64,000 nt of DNA from Blastobasis lacticolella (GCA_905147135.1 LR990043.1:4313057-4377056), one strand, 5' to 3'; shown: positions 13,345 to 25,159, counted from the first letter of the stretch. The notes: generated by a model from the letters alone, not told the origin. Translations and numbers: made by a program.

Positions 13345-13390
13345 TTATACCTCTAAGGTGGCAAACAAGCTTACGGCCTGCCTGAGCCTG
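13345..13390 (-). mobile_element. CR1-like LINE 3' scrap
   Basis: 'tctaaggtggcaaacaagct' and 'tacggcctgcctgag' are the terminal part of the 41355 family. Confidence 0.6.
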
Positions 13391-13477
13391 AGCAGTCACG
13401 TTAATTAGACGTTAGCAATATAGTTTTAAATAACTGTACTTGAAACCTTTAAATGCGTTATGCATATTATGTGTAAA

Positions 13478-13690
13478 CTAGCGACCCGCCCGACTTCGCA
13501 CGAGTAGTAACCTTAATAAATTATAGGTACACCTAAACTTTCCTCACGAACCACTGTGTCTATTAATGGAAACCGCATAAAATTTCAGAGATCTGCTTGT
13601 ATTAACAGACAACGATTAAAAAAGATTTGATAATGATAATTCTACATTGAGAGTAGGTACATTCTTAAAACAGACCATAGTAATTTAGTA
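13478..13690 (-). mobile_element. Helitron-like 3' end, minus strand
   Basis: Begins CTAGCGACCCGCCCGAC then 'ttcgcacgag'. The rest is diverged and the far end is not sharply defined. Confidence 0.55.
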
Positions 13691-13694
13691 GAAA

Positions 13695-14665
13695 ACCGAC
13701 TCGAAGATCCACCATGGAGACATACGGGAAGTAGTCCAGACTCTCGATTTACCGAAATCTCAATCAAAATAACACAATGACAAAGGCGCAGCTGTCCGCG
13801 ATAAATCACACAGCCACACTAGACCAGCGCACGTAGACGAAAAGAAAAACAATTAATTTAATTTAATCTCCAACTGTAGGTATGCCACTTCAACCACGCA
13901 ATTCTTTGCTATGCTCCGATAAAAGGGGAGAACAATAAAAACGCCTTCATAAATTAAACGGCTTTAAGATTGTTTCGTTGTGGTGCCGGTTGTAGGTGTG
14001 AGCGTTGGTGACTAACGTTTGCTATTACTGAATTTGCTGATGGTCTATTTACATAAATACTAGTTGCTGCTTGCTGACTGCTTAGGTTAGCAGAGACTTG
14101 TCGCAAGCACCACCATCTTGTAACTACTGTTGTTGACTGTAATAATATTTTATGGGTGGTGTGTAGATCAAATATTCTTCATTAAATAGTATATGATATA
14201 TATACTGATTAGTTTAATTTGATGTCATAAAAGTCGTTTGGCGATGACGGCCTAGAAGATTCGATGTGGGAAGGCGAAACAACTAGAGTGAAGAAGGTAC
14301 GTAAGTTATTATATTCGATTGGCCCAATAATATAACCTTTGACCTAGCGGTCAAATAGATTCAGCCCAGGGACTATGTGCAGACGCACATAATGATAACA
14401 ATATTTTTTTTACTTATATTTTTGAAAACGCAGTAGTAATAAAGAGGTATCTTTGACGTCATTACAAACTATAACTACATTTGAAAATACATAGATCACA
14501 AAACGAAATCGCCTAAGGTTACATCTAACACCGCACCAACAAAATCGTAACAGATAAAGTATTACAAATTCTAAGGACTGCCGACTGCCCCTTGAAGATC
14601 GACGAATTGTAATTATGAAATGCGTAGCAGCTTTTTGTGTGAAAGTAAACCTTCAAATAACATTG
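13695..14665. other. No gene seen
   Basis: Unclassified AT-rich DNA. Confidence 0.5.
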
Positions 14666-14672
14666 AGAGCTT

Positions 14673-14790
14673 CAGGCGCTGTCCCAATTGGCAACGGTCG
14701 CATGGTCGTGCGATGGGCGGTTTTGAGGTCTCCTATTGGTCGGCCGTCCGTCGTACGACCATGGTCGCACGATCGTTGCCAATTAGGACA
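14673..14790. mobile_element. Fold-back element, about 118 bp
   Basis: 'ctgtcccaattggcaacg' on the left is matched by 'cgttgccaattaggacag' on the right, with a further inner pair 'cgcatggtcgtgcga'. GAGCTT occurs at both flanks (14667-14672 and 14791-14796) and may be a target duplication. Confidence 0.65.
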
Positions 14791-15110
14791 GAGCTTGTGA
14801 ACTATGTCATAAAATATACCTCTAACTAAATTTGTTCTCTCTTTTTGACGTAGAACGTCTTTAAAATCACACCGAGTACAAAGTCTGAAAACTGGACCGT
14901 ACGAAAAGATCTATCGTCTTACCTTAATATATGAAAAACGATTAGTCTTAGAAACATGAATCTAGTGTAATTGTTTAGTTATATTCAGCTTTTGACCTTG
15001 AATTTGTGTCGGGGGCGAGTGGAGCAGCAGGAGAGGGGCACTGCATTGGATGAACAAAACGCGCGCTCCCGCGAATTTCAATGCAGTGTAACTCGCGAGT
15101 CACTACGTAG

Positions 15111-15142
15111 CCAGTACGAGCCAGTACGAGCCAGTACGTGAT
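15111..15142 (+). repeat. Tandem repeat, 10-bp unit x3
   Basis: 'agccagtacg' is present three times in a row just upstream of the 45-codon frame at 15238. Confidence 0.8.
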
Positions 15143-15237
15143 ACGTAGTGTATCTTTCGTGTATTTATCGGACATAATTTGGACAATATTTATAGTAAAA
15201 ACTAGCAATTTGTGTAATAAAAATACAAAAATTAAAT

Positions 15238-15375
15238 ATGTCTTCCTCTGCCTGTGCAACAGCCAGCAAGAAATACAAATCACAGCTATCGTCGGAAAGA
15301 GGAGGCCGTCGGCTACACGTGGATACTCCAATATCCAAGGCTGAGCGAGCGAGGTGGTTTCGAGAGAGTCTCTAA
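15238..15375 (+). CDS. Short ORF of unknown origin, 45 codons
   Basis: ATG after 'aaattaaat' opens a hydrophilic, basic frame (MSSSACATASKKYKS, then LHVDTPISKAERARWF) closed by TAA. It is preceded by a GC-rich stretch with 10-bp tandem repeats, as in a transposon or promoter leader. The downstream frame at 15354-15608 overlaps its end. The minus strand carries a 193-codon frame over the same stretch. No family is recognised. It could be the start of a transposon ORF, a host 5' exon or chance. Confidence 0.2.
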   Translation: MSSSACATASKKYKSQLSSERGGRRLHVDTPISKAERARWFRESL

Positions 15376-15599
15376 GCAAGGTACGCTTAGTAGGTAAACG
15401 CCTACTCCGCGAGCACAACCACCTCCGCGACCGACCCCGAGAGCATAGACGTTTCACGTTAAAACCAACGGCCTTGTGTTCCGACACGGCCCTCCAATTT
15501 TTATTTTGGCTTTTTGTTTCTTGGCATAATCTTGTTTGGGCAAAATTTGCCCGCATGCATTATTATCGCCTAACGTTTAAAGTCCAAATATTTTTTGAT

Positions 15600-15760
15600 A
15601 TACACTGAACTACGAATTATTCTTTGGCGTAACATTTGTTTCGTCGAAAAAACGACGTAATAACGGCGAAATAAATCTTCAGCCAAATGACGAAAGTACC
15701 TATGCCAAATGACATTTCCGGCGAAATGAGTGAATTCGGCATAGGAACACTAGATATGCT
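15600..15760. repeat. Degenerate short-period repeat
   Basis: 'ggcgaaat', 'ccaaatgac' and 'ggcgaaatgag' recur over about 120 bases. This may be a MITE remnant. Confidence 0.35.
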
Positions 15761-15763
15761 AGG

Positions 15764-16024
15764 TTAATAAATAATAAATAATCGTGGACAAATTCACACA
15801 GCGCCATCTAGCCCCAAAGTAAGCAAAGCTTGTGTTATGGGTGCTAGATAACTGATAAACTACTTATATACTTTTTAAATACATACTTATTATACATAGA
15901 ACACCCAGACCCGTAACAGAAATTAAAATTCATCATTTCTAATTTCTACCCGACCGGGAATCGAACCCGGGACCTCTTGCGTGGCAGACCACTGAATGTT
16001 GACCACTGAACCACTCAGGTCGTC
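15764..16024 (-). mobile_element. SINE-A, full copy, minus strand
   Basis: Reverse complement of the family: the tail at 15764-15830, box B reversed at 'ggaatcgaacccgggacc', and the head ends 'ccactcaggtcgtc'. A short duplication ('gaccactgaa' twice) is present in the head. Confidence 0.85.
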
Positions 16025-16029
16025 AGATA

Positions 16030-18410
16030 TTTAATTTATGTATGTGTGGTCTGGATCTTTATCTCGACGTCTAGGTTTTCATGTGTTGGCCTTCTGACTT
16101 ATCTATGTCATGAAGTCCGAGATTGAAATTTATTTTTTCATGTTAAAAATGATGTTTTGGTGATAGAAAGAAAGAAATTCGTTTAGTTACCTAGACGTGG
16201 TAACATCCTACTTTCAAAGGATAACAAGAACGTGCAGTTTGGTATTTTACGTCTAAACTTGAAGACGTAGTTGAATATTTTACGAGCACCCGCTAATATC
16301 ATAGGCTGTATTCTTTATACTTCAGCCCTAACCCGGTGTGTAACTAAACGCAATATTTCCCCGAGAAAACATTTACCTTTGGAACTTTCGGTGCTCAAAC
16401 GTTCATTTCCCGTGAAGTACCATCGTTCGCCGGGGTTTGCTGGTGTTTGCTTTTTTTTATAAGCTGTTGCTTTTGAGCACGCTCAAACATTTATTACCAC
16501 ATTTCCCGGGGTACTTGACCCATAAAACTGGCTTATTCTTACCTGTAAAGAAGAAAATAAATATTAAGCACTTGCAGAAGGATTGAGGGCACCTAATTAA
16601 GGGAGGGAACGCAAAGAAATCGGATCAAATTTAAGTAATGAAGTAACCAACGAGATTCGCTTTATTGCTAACGAAAAGTAAATAAAATTAATGAAAAGTG
16701 GACTTTACAATTTCGCTTTACTAAGTGTAGAATAAGGTGGCGAAGTTGGTACATTTTTGCGAAATGGAAAATCTCGTTTACTGTCTATATAACTTTTCAT
16801 TTGTAATAAGTGCGGTACGATATATTTATAAGTAGGTCTGCTGTTTTCAACAGTGCAATAATAACACAAATCGATATCCACAAAAAAAAAACGCACCAGA
16901 CTAATTAATGTTGAACAATGCGAAGTCTCTGCCAAATAGTTAAGAATTAATTACTGTAAGCGAGGCTGATCTATTGGCTGCACGCACAATAGAAACGCCT
17001 ACTTTAAAAATGTCACGTGCTTCTTGCAATGTGATTGGCTAATGCCTAGTTGCCAGGCAACCCGCATTGTTGGTGACCATCTGGCTAGGAGCCAAGAGTT
17101 GTACTACGCTTCACGACGTACAAGCAATAAAAATACTTAAATTATACCAGAAGCATGATTTAACATCTAAATAAATGCTTAACACACAACACGTCCTGAT
17201 TGAAAATGCTAAACTAAAATATTCTAACAATATATTTCAATAATAAATAAATAATCGTGGACAAATTCACACAGCGTCATCTACCCCCAAATTAAGCAAA
17301 GCTTGTGTTATGGGTGCTAGATAACTGATAAACTACTTATAAAACTTTAGCTTTCCGAACACAAATTTATTTTAATTCATTCAAACAGACGAAACTCTCA
17401 AAAGTCAAAATAGATGAACATGAGCAGATTGTTTGGCTACGAAATGATTGATTAGGTCTGTGGGGCCAAAAATGTAGTACCTTTTTTATTGGATGGCCGC
17501 CCACAAAATTTCTACAGGAAAACCGTGTTCGTAACTGGTCATAGAGAGCAGATGTATGGCACAAACTTGAAAAATGGATAGGCTCCTTTCTTCGGGGATA
17601 TCGGGGGATAGAGGAGAAAATAGAATTACAAAATTTGATAAGAAAAAGTTCGATTCATTAATACTTATTCGCAAAACCTTTACTGTGACTAAGAATGGGT
17701 GGCCGAGTATCATTCGTCACATATCCAATGCCGTGAGAAACAAACGCGTTGAAAGCAGACTTGTCAATGGAACATGTTGCATCAGTTGCCACGATAATTA
17801 GAAAACTCTTTAAATAAATCGTCTGCACGTGTAGTTCATATGTAGTTCTAGATATTGTCACTGAGCGGTTGGTTATATTTTTATCTTTTTTGGGTGTGGA
17901 AAGTTACAGTCTATGTTGCCAACTCAGGAAACAGAACAAGATGCAATATGTTTTTTTAGAATATAATGTCATCGTTTTGATACTTGTTTAAATGTAGTTG
18001 CAAATTGGTTTAATGCAAATTCTATACCTTCACAGGGTACACAGTATACGAGTATATCAATTATCTATTCTAAAATAGAATCTATCCTAAAGGGTGGAAC
18101 AGCTATTTATTTTGTTAGAATACATAGTAGTTAGGTATTACAAAACTGAGTACACCATCTTGCATCCGTGCACAAAATAAACTCTTCAGCGGGTAAACAT
18201 TAGTAGGATAGAAGATATTTTTCAAGATTTTGCACGTGAACCTTAAGACACTCTTGCATTGAGTACCGGCTCTCTTGACACTAAACTGGCTGTCGTCCAG
18301 AGACCTGTTGCTTGATATTCTGGATGCAGCTGCACTCAATATTGATAGGATTGATAAAGTGCTTCAAGTTTTAGACAAAGAATAATATATAAATTAGTAG
18401 AAGATGCGAT
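16030..18410. other. No supported gene, apart from the SINE-A scrap at 17243
   Basis: Overlapping frames at 17367-17861 lie on both strands with no motif. 16980-17100 is somewhat GC-richer. Confidence 0.45.
17243..17345 (-). mobile_element. SINE-A 3' fragment, minus strand
   Basis: 'aataatcgtggacaaattca' to 'taactgataaactacttat' is the reversed SINE-A tail; 5'-truncated. Confidence 0.75.
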
Positions 18411-18414
18411 GAAT

Positions 18415-18560
18415 TGACGTCACTAATTCGGATGCTAGAGCCAACAGCATACGATGTGAAGATGCTAAAGGTCGGGCGAAGAGTAGGAAAAAAAGCTGGA
18501 AAGCGGACCCTGGTAGAAGATAGGATTGACCGCTTAGATGAAGATATAAATTTGGAGATA
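18415..18560 (+). mobile_element. LINE-like 3' fragment
   Basis: 'aattcggatgctagagccaa', 'gatgctaaaggtcgggcgaa' and 'ggaaagcggaccctggtaga' match 27915-28010. Confidence 0.55.
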
Positions 18561-18617
18561 TAATTTGTTGTTACGCGACGAAGTTGAGTTCAGCTTCTAA
18601 TCCCAATCTTCTTTACA

Positions 18618-18815
18618 TAGTTTAAAACAAAGTTGCTTCCCGCCATCTGTATCTATGTACGCTTAGATCTTTTAAACTACGCAATGGATTTTGATGCGGT
18701 TTTCAACAATAGATAGAGTGATTCAAGAGGAAGGTTCATGAGCAAGAAAATAATTGTAGGTAAGGGTAAAGTAGGTGTATGCGAACGAAGCCGCGCCGGG
18801 TCCATTAGAAGAGAA
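18618..18815 (+). mobile_element. Helitron-like repeat, related to 59400
   Basis: 'aaacaaagttgcttcccgcc' to 'gaagccgcgccgggtccatt'. Same body as 62915-63085. Confidence 0.65.
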
Positions 18816-19054
18816 TAAATGTATTGTCTTAGAGGATAAGGCCAACCTACATGTTAAATTCAATATTCAAAGTCGACATGTTAAGTTCAATTAGGTACAT
18901 AACCAGCGTACAAAACATACAGGAAAGACACATCTGACACATATGCCTTTCCTGTTTTCCCATATGTCATGATACGACATATGCCCGAAATAACATAACA
19001 GTCACGGGCTGGGTACTTATCCCCACTATATACTCTGTTGATGTCCAGGCGAAG

Positions 19055-19590
19055 GTGAACGTTTCTCGCTCGTACGCTTCCGGTATGGAATGAGCTCGCC
19101 GCAGCCATAGTGTTTCATTTGGACTATGATATGGGATCATTCAAGAGGTATATTAGAGATCTCTTTGATCTGTGATCACTTTCCATCAGGTCCGCTTGTC
19201 TGTTTGTCTGCCATATAACTTAAAAAATCAGAATTGGCGCAAAATCGATAGATGTTTAAAAAACTGCTGAAAGATTTTATTCTGAGTAAGAAGTCGTAGG
19301 GAATGAGTGATGAGCTTGGCGTAGTCATTATCACATTTTGTATCTAGTGAATGTATATATAATAGGTATATGTTTATTGTATTTTTTTTTAATAGTAATT
19401 GTATTTATAGTATTCAATTTAATTTAATCTCATATTTATTTTTTTCGTTTATGTCAATGTTTTCCTGTTAGCACCTACTTAATCACTCTCTGCATGGTCT
19501 GCTGGTTGACTGTTAGACAAAGCCTCAATGGCTTTAAGTCCGCCCATTGCTGTAATTTGTGCAATAAAGTTTTTAAATAAATAAAAAAAA
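19055..19590 (+). mobile_element. CR1/jockey-like LINE 3' end with 3' UTR
   Basis: The translation contains WNELAAAIVFHLDYDMGSFK and RYIRDLF with a stop, then an AT-rich 3' UTR ending 'gtgcaataaagtttttaaat' and (A)n. The same RT C-terminus is at 24483-24905 on the other strand. Confidence 0.75.
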
Positions 19591-19594
19591 AATC

Positions 19595-20190
19595 CTGATG
19601 ATGATAATCGATAATGATTTATTTTTAATAATATTTCTAAAAAATGATTGATTTAGTTGTACCCCGTACGCCAAAGTTGATAAATCACAATAAAGCTTTT
19701 TCTCAGGGTTTATATATAAAAATACAGAGCCCTTTTCCTGTATATTCATAATGTATGGGTATGCGTCCCTAGCTATATATTGCTGGAAAGATTGTGTGTA
19801 CGTTTCCGCCACGGGAACTTAATTCCACCCTTTCACAGTGCCAAAGAAGGCGGTCACTCGGCAAAGTCTCGGATTCACGTGCCACATAAATCCACGAGTC
19901 CGCCGATATCTGTCTCCGAGCTATGGGGCTAGGAAAGTGTAATGAAAATGTGGAGATGCTCCAAGTTCCCATGTAGTAAGATGTGTGTCTTCTATGGAAA
20001 TTGAAATAGCGTTCGAGCCAATAGCGGAAGCTTATTTTAGCAATTTTGTGGGATAAGTATAGTTTTAATCGGCAAAGTGGTTCTTTACCTTGGGTATCCT
20101 GTTACTCTTCGCGCCGTTTTATTACTAAGGATCGAAGAACACTTTTAGGCATTTTCTATTGGTGATGCTCCTCTATTTAAAAATCTTTAT
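19595..20190. other. No gene seen
   Basis: AT-rich first half, mixed second half; two short minus-strand frames (19573-19972) with no recognised content. Confidence 0.5.
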
Positions 20191-20194
20191 TATT

Positions 20195-20305
20195 AATATA
20201 AAAATGCTCGCAGTTCACACAGCGTCATCTAGCCCCAAAATAAGCGAAGCTTGTGTTATGGGTGTTAGATAACTAATAAACTACTTATATACTGTTTTTA
20301 AGTGG
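20195..20305 (-). mobile_element. SINE-A 3' fragment, minus strand
   Basis: 'cacacagcgtcatctagccc' to 'taaactacttatatactg' matches the reversed SINE-A tail. Confidence 0.75.
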
Positions 20306-20344
20306 GCCAAGAGTGCTACTCTTGTATCTTGTATACAAAATAGT

Positions 20345-20410
20345 GAAGGCGGACCCTGGGCCCTCACGTGCCGCGCGGGGGCTGGGGCATAACGTCAAGA
20401 TGACGATATT
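20345..20410 (+). mobile_element. SINE-B 3' tail fragment
   Basis: 'ggcggaccctgggccctcac' through 'cataacgtcaagatgacga' matches the SINE-B 3' end. Confidence 0.6.
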
Positions 20411-20411
20411 A

Positions 20412-20890
20412 GATACTTTTTTTTAAATAATTTTTTAAGTAATGACGTGATATTGTGTACAAGGAGAAACGTAACAGTCCGTATTTCGACGAGCTGTGGT
20501 TTGTCTCCTACGCCTTTTCTCTCCCTACCAGCTTAAGTTTCTATCCAGAAATTCCCTCCGGCGAGAAACAGTGGGATCCTCCACTCAATTTCTATTATTC
20601 AGAGTCCTGGAGAGGTCCAAGCTTATACACACCTATGTTTTGGTAGAATTGGCGTTTTATTTTTACCTACTAGAGCGCACATGTCTGTTTGCGACGTTTT
20701 ATCTCAGCTAGAGAGGATTGAAAGGTCAATGGTGTCAAATTAATAATATACTTTAATGTATTCCAAAAGTATTTTTAAAGTAACGAATGTAACAACATGG
20801 CTGGGTTTTTCCTGAAATATAAAAAAGGGTAAAATAATAATAACAACGACGTAAGCTTGTTCCCACTGTACCACCAAAAAAAAACGTCGT
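20412..20890. other. No gene seen
   Basis: Two overlapping plus-strand frames (20455-20711) without motif. Confidence 0.5.
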
Positions 20891-20892
20891 TT

Positions 20893-21150
20893 GGCCGTGT
20901 GGTGTCCGACAGAGTAGCATAGCACCAACTCCTTACACTCGTGGGTGTTTTACAAGGCGACTAATGTTTTCGAGCCTAAAGATCTAGAGTCTCCGTAGGC
21001 TAGAAAATGGGCAGCAGCTTTTTCCCTTCCTATATTTATAACACTGCGATCTCCAACCCGCATGCTAAGCGTGGAGATTATGGCAATAACCTTCGTGGGA
21101 GAGGCCTCTAGTCTTGCAGTGTACTGTTATGGGCTGTGATGATAATGATA
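20893..21150 (+). mobile_element. Family C repeat
   Basis: 'ggccgtgtggtgtccgacag', 'gcgtggagattatggcaata' and 'atgggctgtgatgataatga'. Confidence 0.7.
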
Positions 21151-21304
21151 ATGAGTTTCAACTAACTATTTCGTTCCCACTTCTCTTCGCGGCCATCTGA
21201 GGAGGGTAGGAATGAGTGACGGACCAGTGGCAGCGAGGCTACAGCGAGTGGTCATGCTGTATAACACCAGGTTTGTCCGCCGATTCCTCACTCTCTCGTC
21301 CTGA

Positions 21305-21390
21305 TCAAGTTTTATTTAGACAATACAGGCATTTGACCGCCATCTCACCTGTTGGTAAGTGACGATGCGTCCGAAGACCTCTACGAGAAT
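21305..21390 (-). mobile_element. LINE family E 3' scrap, minus strand
   Basis: 'caggcatttgaccgccatct' and 'cacctgttggtaagtgacga' are the reversed family E end. Confidence 0.5.
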
Positions 21391-22150
21391 GTGTTAAAAA
21401 TAAAGTACAAACCAAATAGGTACATAATAACATTACTGTGAACAACATCCTCATTAAGTCATAATTTATCGAATGAGGTAACTTATTTCGCTGAAACTAT
21501 ACTAAGTATAGAACCGTAGCGAAGTAATAACTTCAAAACAAAATGACCAAAGTAAGCGCTTGCTTTTCCTCAATAGAGCCTTTTCATTAGAAACCCGTTT
21601 CAAGATTTTAATTTTAAATAAGAATATCGTATCTTGCACCCTTGAATTCGGTAGACGACACTCAGTTGATTATTTTATTAATTTCTATTTTATTGGTTTA
21701 TTAACTTTTACACAGACACATAAAAACTTTAAATACATTACAAAAAAATAATTAAAGGCGATGAAGAGAAAGAAATAGAAAAATATTTTTTTTATTTGTT
21801 GTCTGTCTGTTTATACAGGCTAATCACCGGACCTCCTCGACATGTGTGAATGAAACTTTGTGTGTAGCTATTAGGCCTGGACAATATACAGGGTATAATT
21901 GATTTTGGAAATTGGAACACCTGTTGTAGAACCACCTAAACTATAAGAAATGTGGAAATGGCGCCGAATGGATTTTGATGAGCTTTTTACAGTTTGGCAG
22001 TTTGGGGCCCAACTTTTACTGCTTGTAAAACGATTTTCTAAGAAAAGCTAGTACGTTATTTAAATAAACGTGTTCCAATTCACATTTGCAAATTTAAAAA
22101 CCACTAAACTTACACACGCGTAGTAGAGAATTTTAAATGTTAAGGGTCCC
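21390..22150. other. No gene seen
   Basis: Unclassified. 'gaatggattttgatgagctt' (21967) may be a Helitron word. Confidence 0.5.
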
Positions 22151-22392
22151 CGAAGACCTGAGTGGTTCAGTTGGTTAACATGCCACGCAGAGGTACCGGG
22201 TTCGATTCCTGGCCGCGCAGAAATTGAAAAGATGAATTTTATTTTCTGTTACGGGTCTGGGTGTATGTATAGGTAATAAGTATGTATTTAAAAATACTAT
22301 ATAATCAGTTATCTAACACCCAAAACACAAGCTTTGCTCACCTTGGGGCTAGATGGCGCTGTGTGAATTTGTCCAAGCATATTTATTTATTC
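22151..22392 (+). mobile_element. SINE-A, full copy
   Basis: The head 'gacctgagtggttcagttgg' and box B 'gggttcgattcctgg' are followed by the conserved body and 'gctagatggcgctgtgtga' tail. It abuts a Helitron-like element at 22393. Confidence 0.85.
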
Positions 22393-22727
22393 TCTATTAT
22401 ATAAAATTCTCGTGTCACAGTTTTCGTTGCCATACTCCTCCGAAACGGCTTGACCGATTTTGATGAAATTTTTTGTGCTTATCCGGTATCTATGAGAATC
22501 GGCCAACATCTATTTTTCATCCCCCTAAATGTTAGGGGTAGTCCAGTCCACCCCTAAATTTTTATTTTTATTTTTTAGACAAAATTTTTAATTTCTATTT
22601 TTTTATGATACAACATACAAAAATACATACAATCCTCAATTTTCACCCTTCTACGATCAACCCTTATTTTTTAATAGCCATTAGGAAATTATTTATATGG
22701 CAAAACAACGTTTGCCGGGTCAGCTAG
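22393..22727 (+). mobile_element. Helitron-like element, 335 bp
   Basis: It starts TCTATTATATAAAATTCTCG and ends 'gccgggtcagCTAG' followed by T. The 5' TC and 3' CTRR ends without target duplication are Helitron hallmarks. The interior carries 'gcttgaccgattttgatgaa', a phrase common in lepidopteran non-autonomous Helitrons. No ORF. Confidence 0.75.
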
Positions 22728-22729
22728 TA

Positions 22730-23665
22730 ATAATATAACGTTTATTTCAGGCATTACAGTACAGTATAAAACAAAGTTACACAAACAAGCCCACATGTTA
22801 GTATAACTATGAAATCTAAGCGTAACTTTCAAATTTTCCCCTTTCTACTGTTTATATTTATTATAACATGTTTATATTCAATTTCCTTACAAATCCTTAC
22901 AGTTCTTCCCTCAATCACTAGCGTCTTTGTCGAATGCCGCGATAACGCGAAAGGAGCCGGCGATAATCGAAGGGCTTCCAATCAGACTCCGGTAACTGTA
23001 TGCGTTATATGGCTGAAGGGGACGTGAGAATGGGTAATGGGAATAAGGTAAACCTAGCTAACCGGTATAAGGAATTAGATACGGCAAGCTGTTTAACTTT
23101 TTGATAGTTTTTGGCGTTGAGGTACGCAAGAATTCGAGTTTTATGACTGTTTTTGGCGTTTTGAGGTATGCTTTTTACAGTTTGATATACAAACCTGCTC
23201 ATCCGCTGTGAAGTTAAATAACTCAACTTCAACACAATATAGGTATAGGTAGGTTTTTATAACAAGTTCTGAAACATACCAGGATAGCATATCATATATA
23301 CGAGCATACCAGCCATGGCTTATGCTGAGTGTGACCCCGTTTCACGACTTCTCATGGCACAAGTAACTATACAACACTAAACTGTATCGTCGTTACTGTT
23401 GTAGTTTATGATTATCTCCTTTTCTATACATAATTGTTCCAGCTGTGCCACGTGACTTAATGTAATAATTATTTTTTATTTATTTATTCATACCTAGCGA
23501 ACCTATGAATAATGAAGAATATAGAATATGTATATTTTATTTCAATAGTTCCATTAAATCCATATTTCCAAAATAGTATGAGACTTAAGTAGTAGTTTAA
23601 AAAAAAAGAAATCACAAAACGATCAAAATCAAAACACACGAAAACCAGACTATTCTACACATAGA
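22730..23665. other. No supported gene
   Basis: An ATG frame at 22809-23027 begins with a hydrophobic run (FLLFIFIITCLYSIS) that could mimic a signal anchor. Nothing else supports it. Confidence 0.45.
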
Positions 23666-23669
23666 CAAG

Positions 23670-23851
23670 ATGTCTACCCAATTTGAAAACAATTTACCAC
23701 AAGCAATCCCAGTAGAACGCAACGACGAAACGAAGATGTTTGTTACCAAGCACAATGAACCGATTACACGTGAAAATATTGCTCACGGAAAAAGGACGGT
23801 TTCCCAAAATTTACATCAAACGCCTAGATGCCCCAATCGCCCTATGGAAAG
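23670..23851 (+). CDS. Candidate first exon of the ART gene, or small unrelated ORF
   Basis: An ATG (acaagATG) opens a 74-codon hydrophilic frame that ends in a stop at 23894. Cutting it at GAAAG|GTTCAT (23852) leaves two bases of a codon, which is exactly what the exon at 28452 needs. The donor is poor beyond GT and the intron would be 4.6 kb. The match of phase is a one-in-three coincidence, so this is only a candidate. No protein family is recognised. Confidence 0.2.
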
Positions 23852-24179
23852 GTTCATTCGAACCCAGAGCCCGATAGAGAAAGCGAGAGTTTAGAAAATA
23901 GGTTATCCCTCTGACCGTTCCATTAAGGGAATATGGAGTGGCCTAGATCGAAAGGAACCAGCCACCTGTGTACGGGAATACAACATTAATATTTATTGAA
24001 GTTTATCTTCGAAGTTGTAGATTGAGGTTGGAGATTCGTTTGTACTGAGATTAGGTAGTTTGCTGTGATGCTGTAGGTTCGGTTATTGATGTGACTGGCT
24101 TTGGATTCGGTGGAAATACGTGCAGAGTGTAGAATTTGTGATCTTCAATTGATTGAAACTAGCTTAGCTAGCTAAGCTG

Positions 24180-24480
24180 CAGAGCCTCAATTATGGGCGG
24201 GTTGTGTTCCTCTACAGTTGCACAATCGCAAAGCAGTTCATCCGCCGGCCCCTTTCCGCTATCGGGAATCGCGATCCGGGCGGACGTTCCATCCTCAACC
24301 CGTGGAACTTCCAGCTATCCGCACAATTCGCTTTGGTTCAACATAATGCGTACCGCTTAGGAATGGAAGACGTTGCCTGTGAATGTGTTAGCTTCACATT
24401 ATAATCTGGGCTAGAGTGAGCTGTTTCTGGATAGGCATGCTCCATCTTCGGCCGTATCGTCACTTAGCACCAGGTGAGTT
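24180..24480 (+). mobile_element. LINE 3' fragment, family E
   Basis: Across frame breaks it reads ESRSGRTFHPQPVELPAIRT then IRFGST, and ends 'ggcatgctccatcttcggcc', the 3' end also seen at 47585-47690, 5940-6025 and, reversed, 35565-35650 and 21305-21385. Stops and frameshifts show it is dead. Confidence 0.65.
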
Positions 24481-24482
24481 TT

Positions 24483-24905
24483 TTTTTTTTTAATGTTATA
24501 CGGCAGACAAACAGGCAAGCGGGACACCTGATGGAAAGTGGTCACCGCCGCCTATGGACATCAGCAACACCAGGGAGTCACTGATGCGTTGCCCGCCTCT
24601 GAAGAGACCTCTAATATACCTCTTGAACGATCCCATGTCATAGTCCAAAGGAAACACTGTGGCTGGGAGCTCATTCCACATCCGAATCGTACGAGCGAGA
24701 AACGTTCTTTCGAACCTTCGCGTCGTGACCAACAGAGGGTCTACGTAGTGAGGATGAGTACCAAGCCCACGGCGGGTGGTGCGATGGCGGAATTGTGCTG
24801 TGGGCACCAGATCGAAAAGTTCCTCGGAACACTCCCCATTGTACAGCCGATAGAACACACACAGGGAGCCAAAGTCCCTTCAGTTTGCCAGTGGTTCCAA
24901 CTTGC
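24483..24905 (-). mobile_element. CR1/jockey-like LINE 3' fragment
   Basis: Minus-strand translation gives YNGECSEELFDLVPTAQFRH, then RTIRMWNELPATVFPLDYD and MGSFKRYIRGLF, the reverse-transcriptase C-terminus of non-LTR elements. The open frame of 120 codons is only the end of the protein, so this is a 5'-truncated dead copy. Shorter relatives are at 61505-61675, 42020-42130, 47370-47460 and 19055-19590. Confidence 0.85.
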
Positions 24906-25105
24906 GTGTTAGTATTTAGTATGGGATCATCGACAATTCGTACAGCGGTCAAATGAATTGCTAGGTAGTAAACATAATAATAATAAGAGACTACGTAACG
25001 AGCAACATACAAAAAGATGAGCCGTGTGTATCACTTGTTGTATCAGGTGGAAAAAATATGTACGAAATCCGGGTGTCGGTAAAGGCCAACATTATTGGTT
25101 GCTGA

Positions 25106-25155
25106 AACGCTGGTTGGCATTACACAAAGAAATATAATGTCAACCAGCGTTTACT
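25106..25155. repeat. Hairpin
   Basis: 'aacgctggttggcatta' is mirrored by 'taatgtcaaccagcgtt', with one mismatch. Confidence 0.7.
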
Positions 25156-25159
25156 GTTT

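Noticed and set aside
14975..15556. Longest open frame in the window (193 codons, minus strand)
   Set aside because: Composition is irregular, no motif is visible, and the plus strand over the same stretch is also open. GC-rich sequence makes long chance frames likely.
22151..22230. tRNA gene
   Set aside because: Same reasoning: it is the tRNA-like head of SINE-A.
24538..24912. Plus-strand 124-codon ORF
   Set aside because: It is the antisense shadow of the LINE reverse-transcriptase C-terminus on the minus strand.
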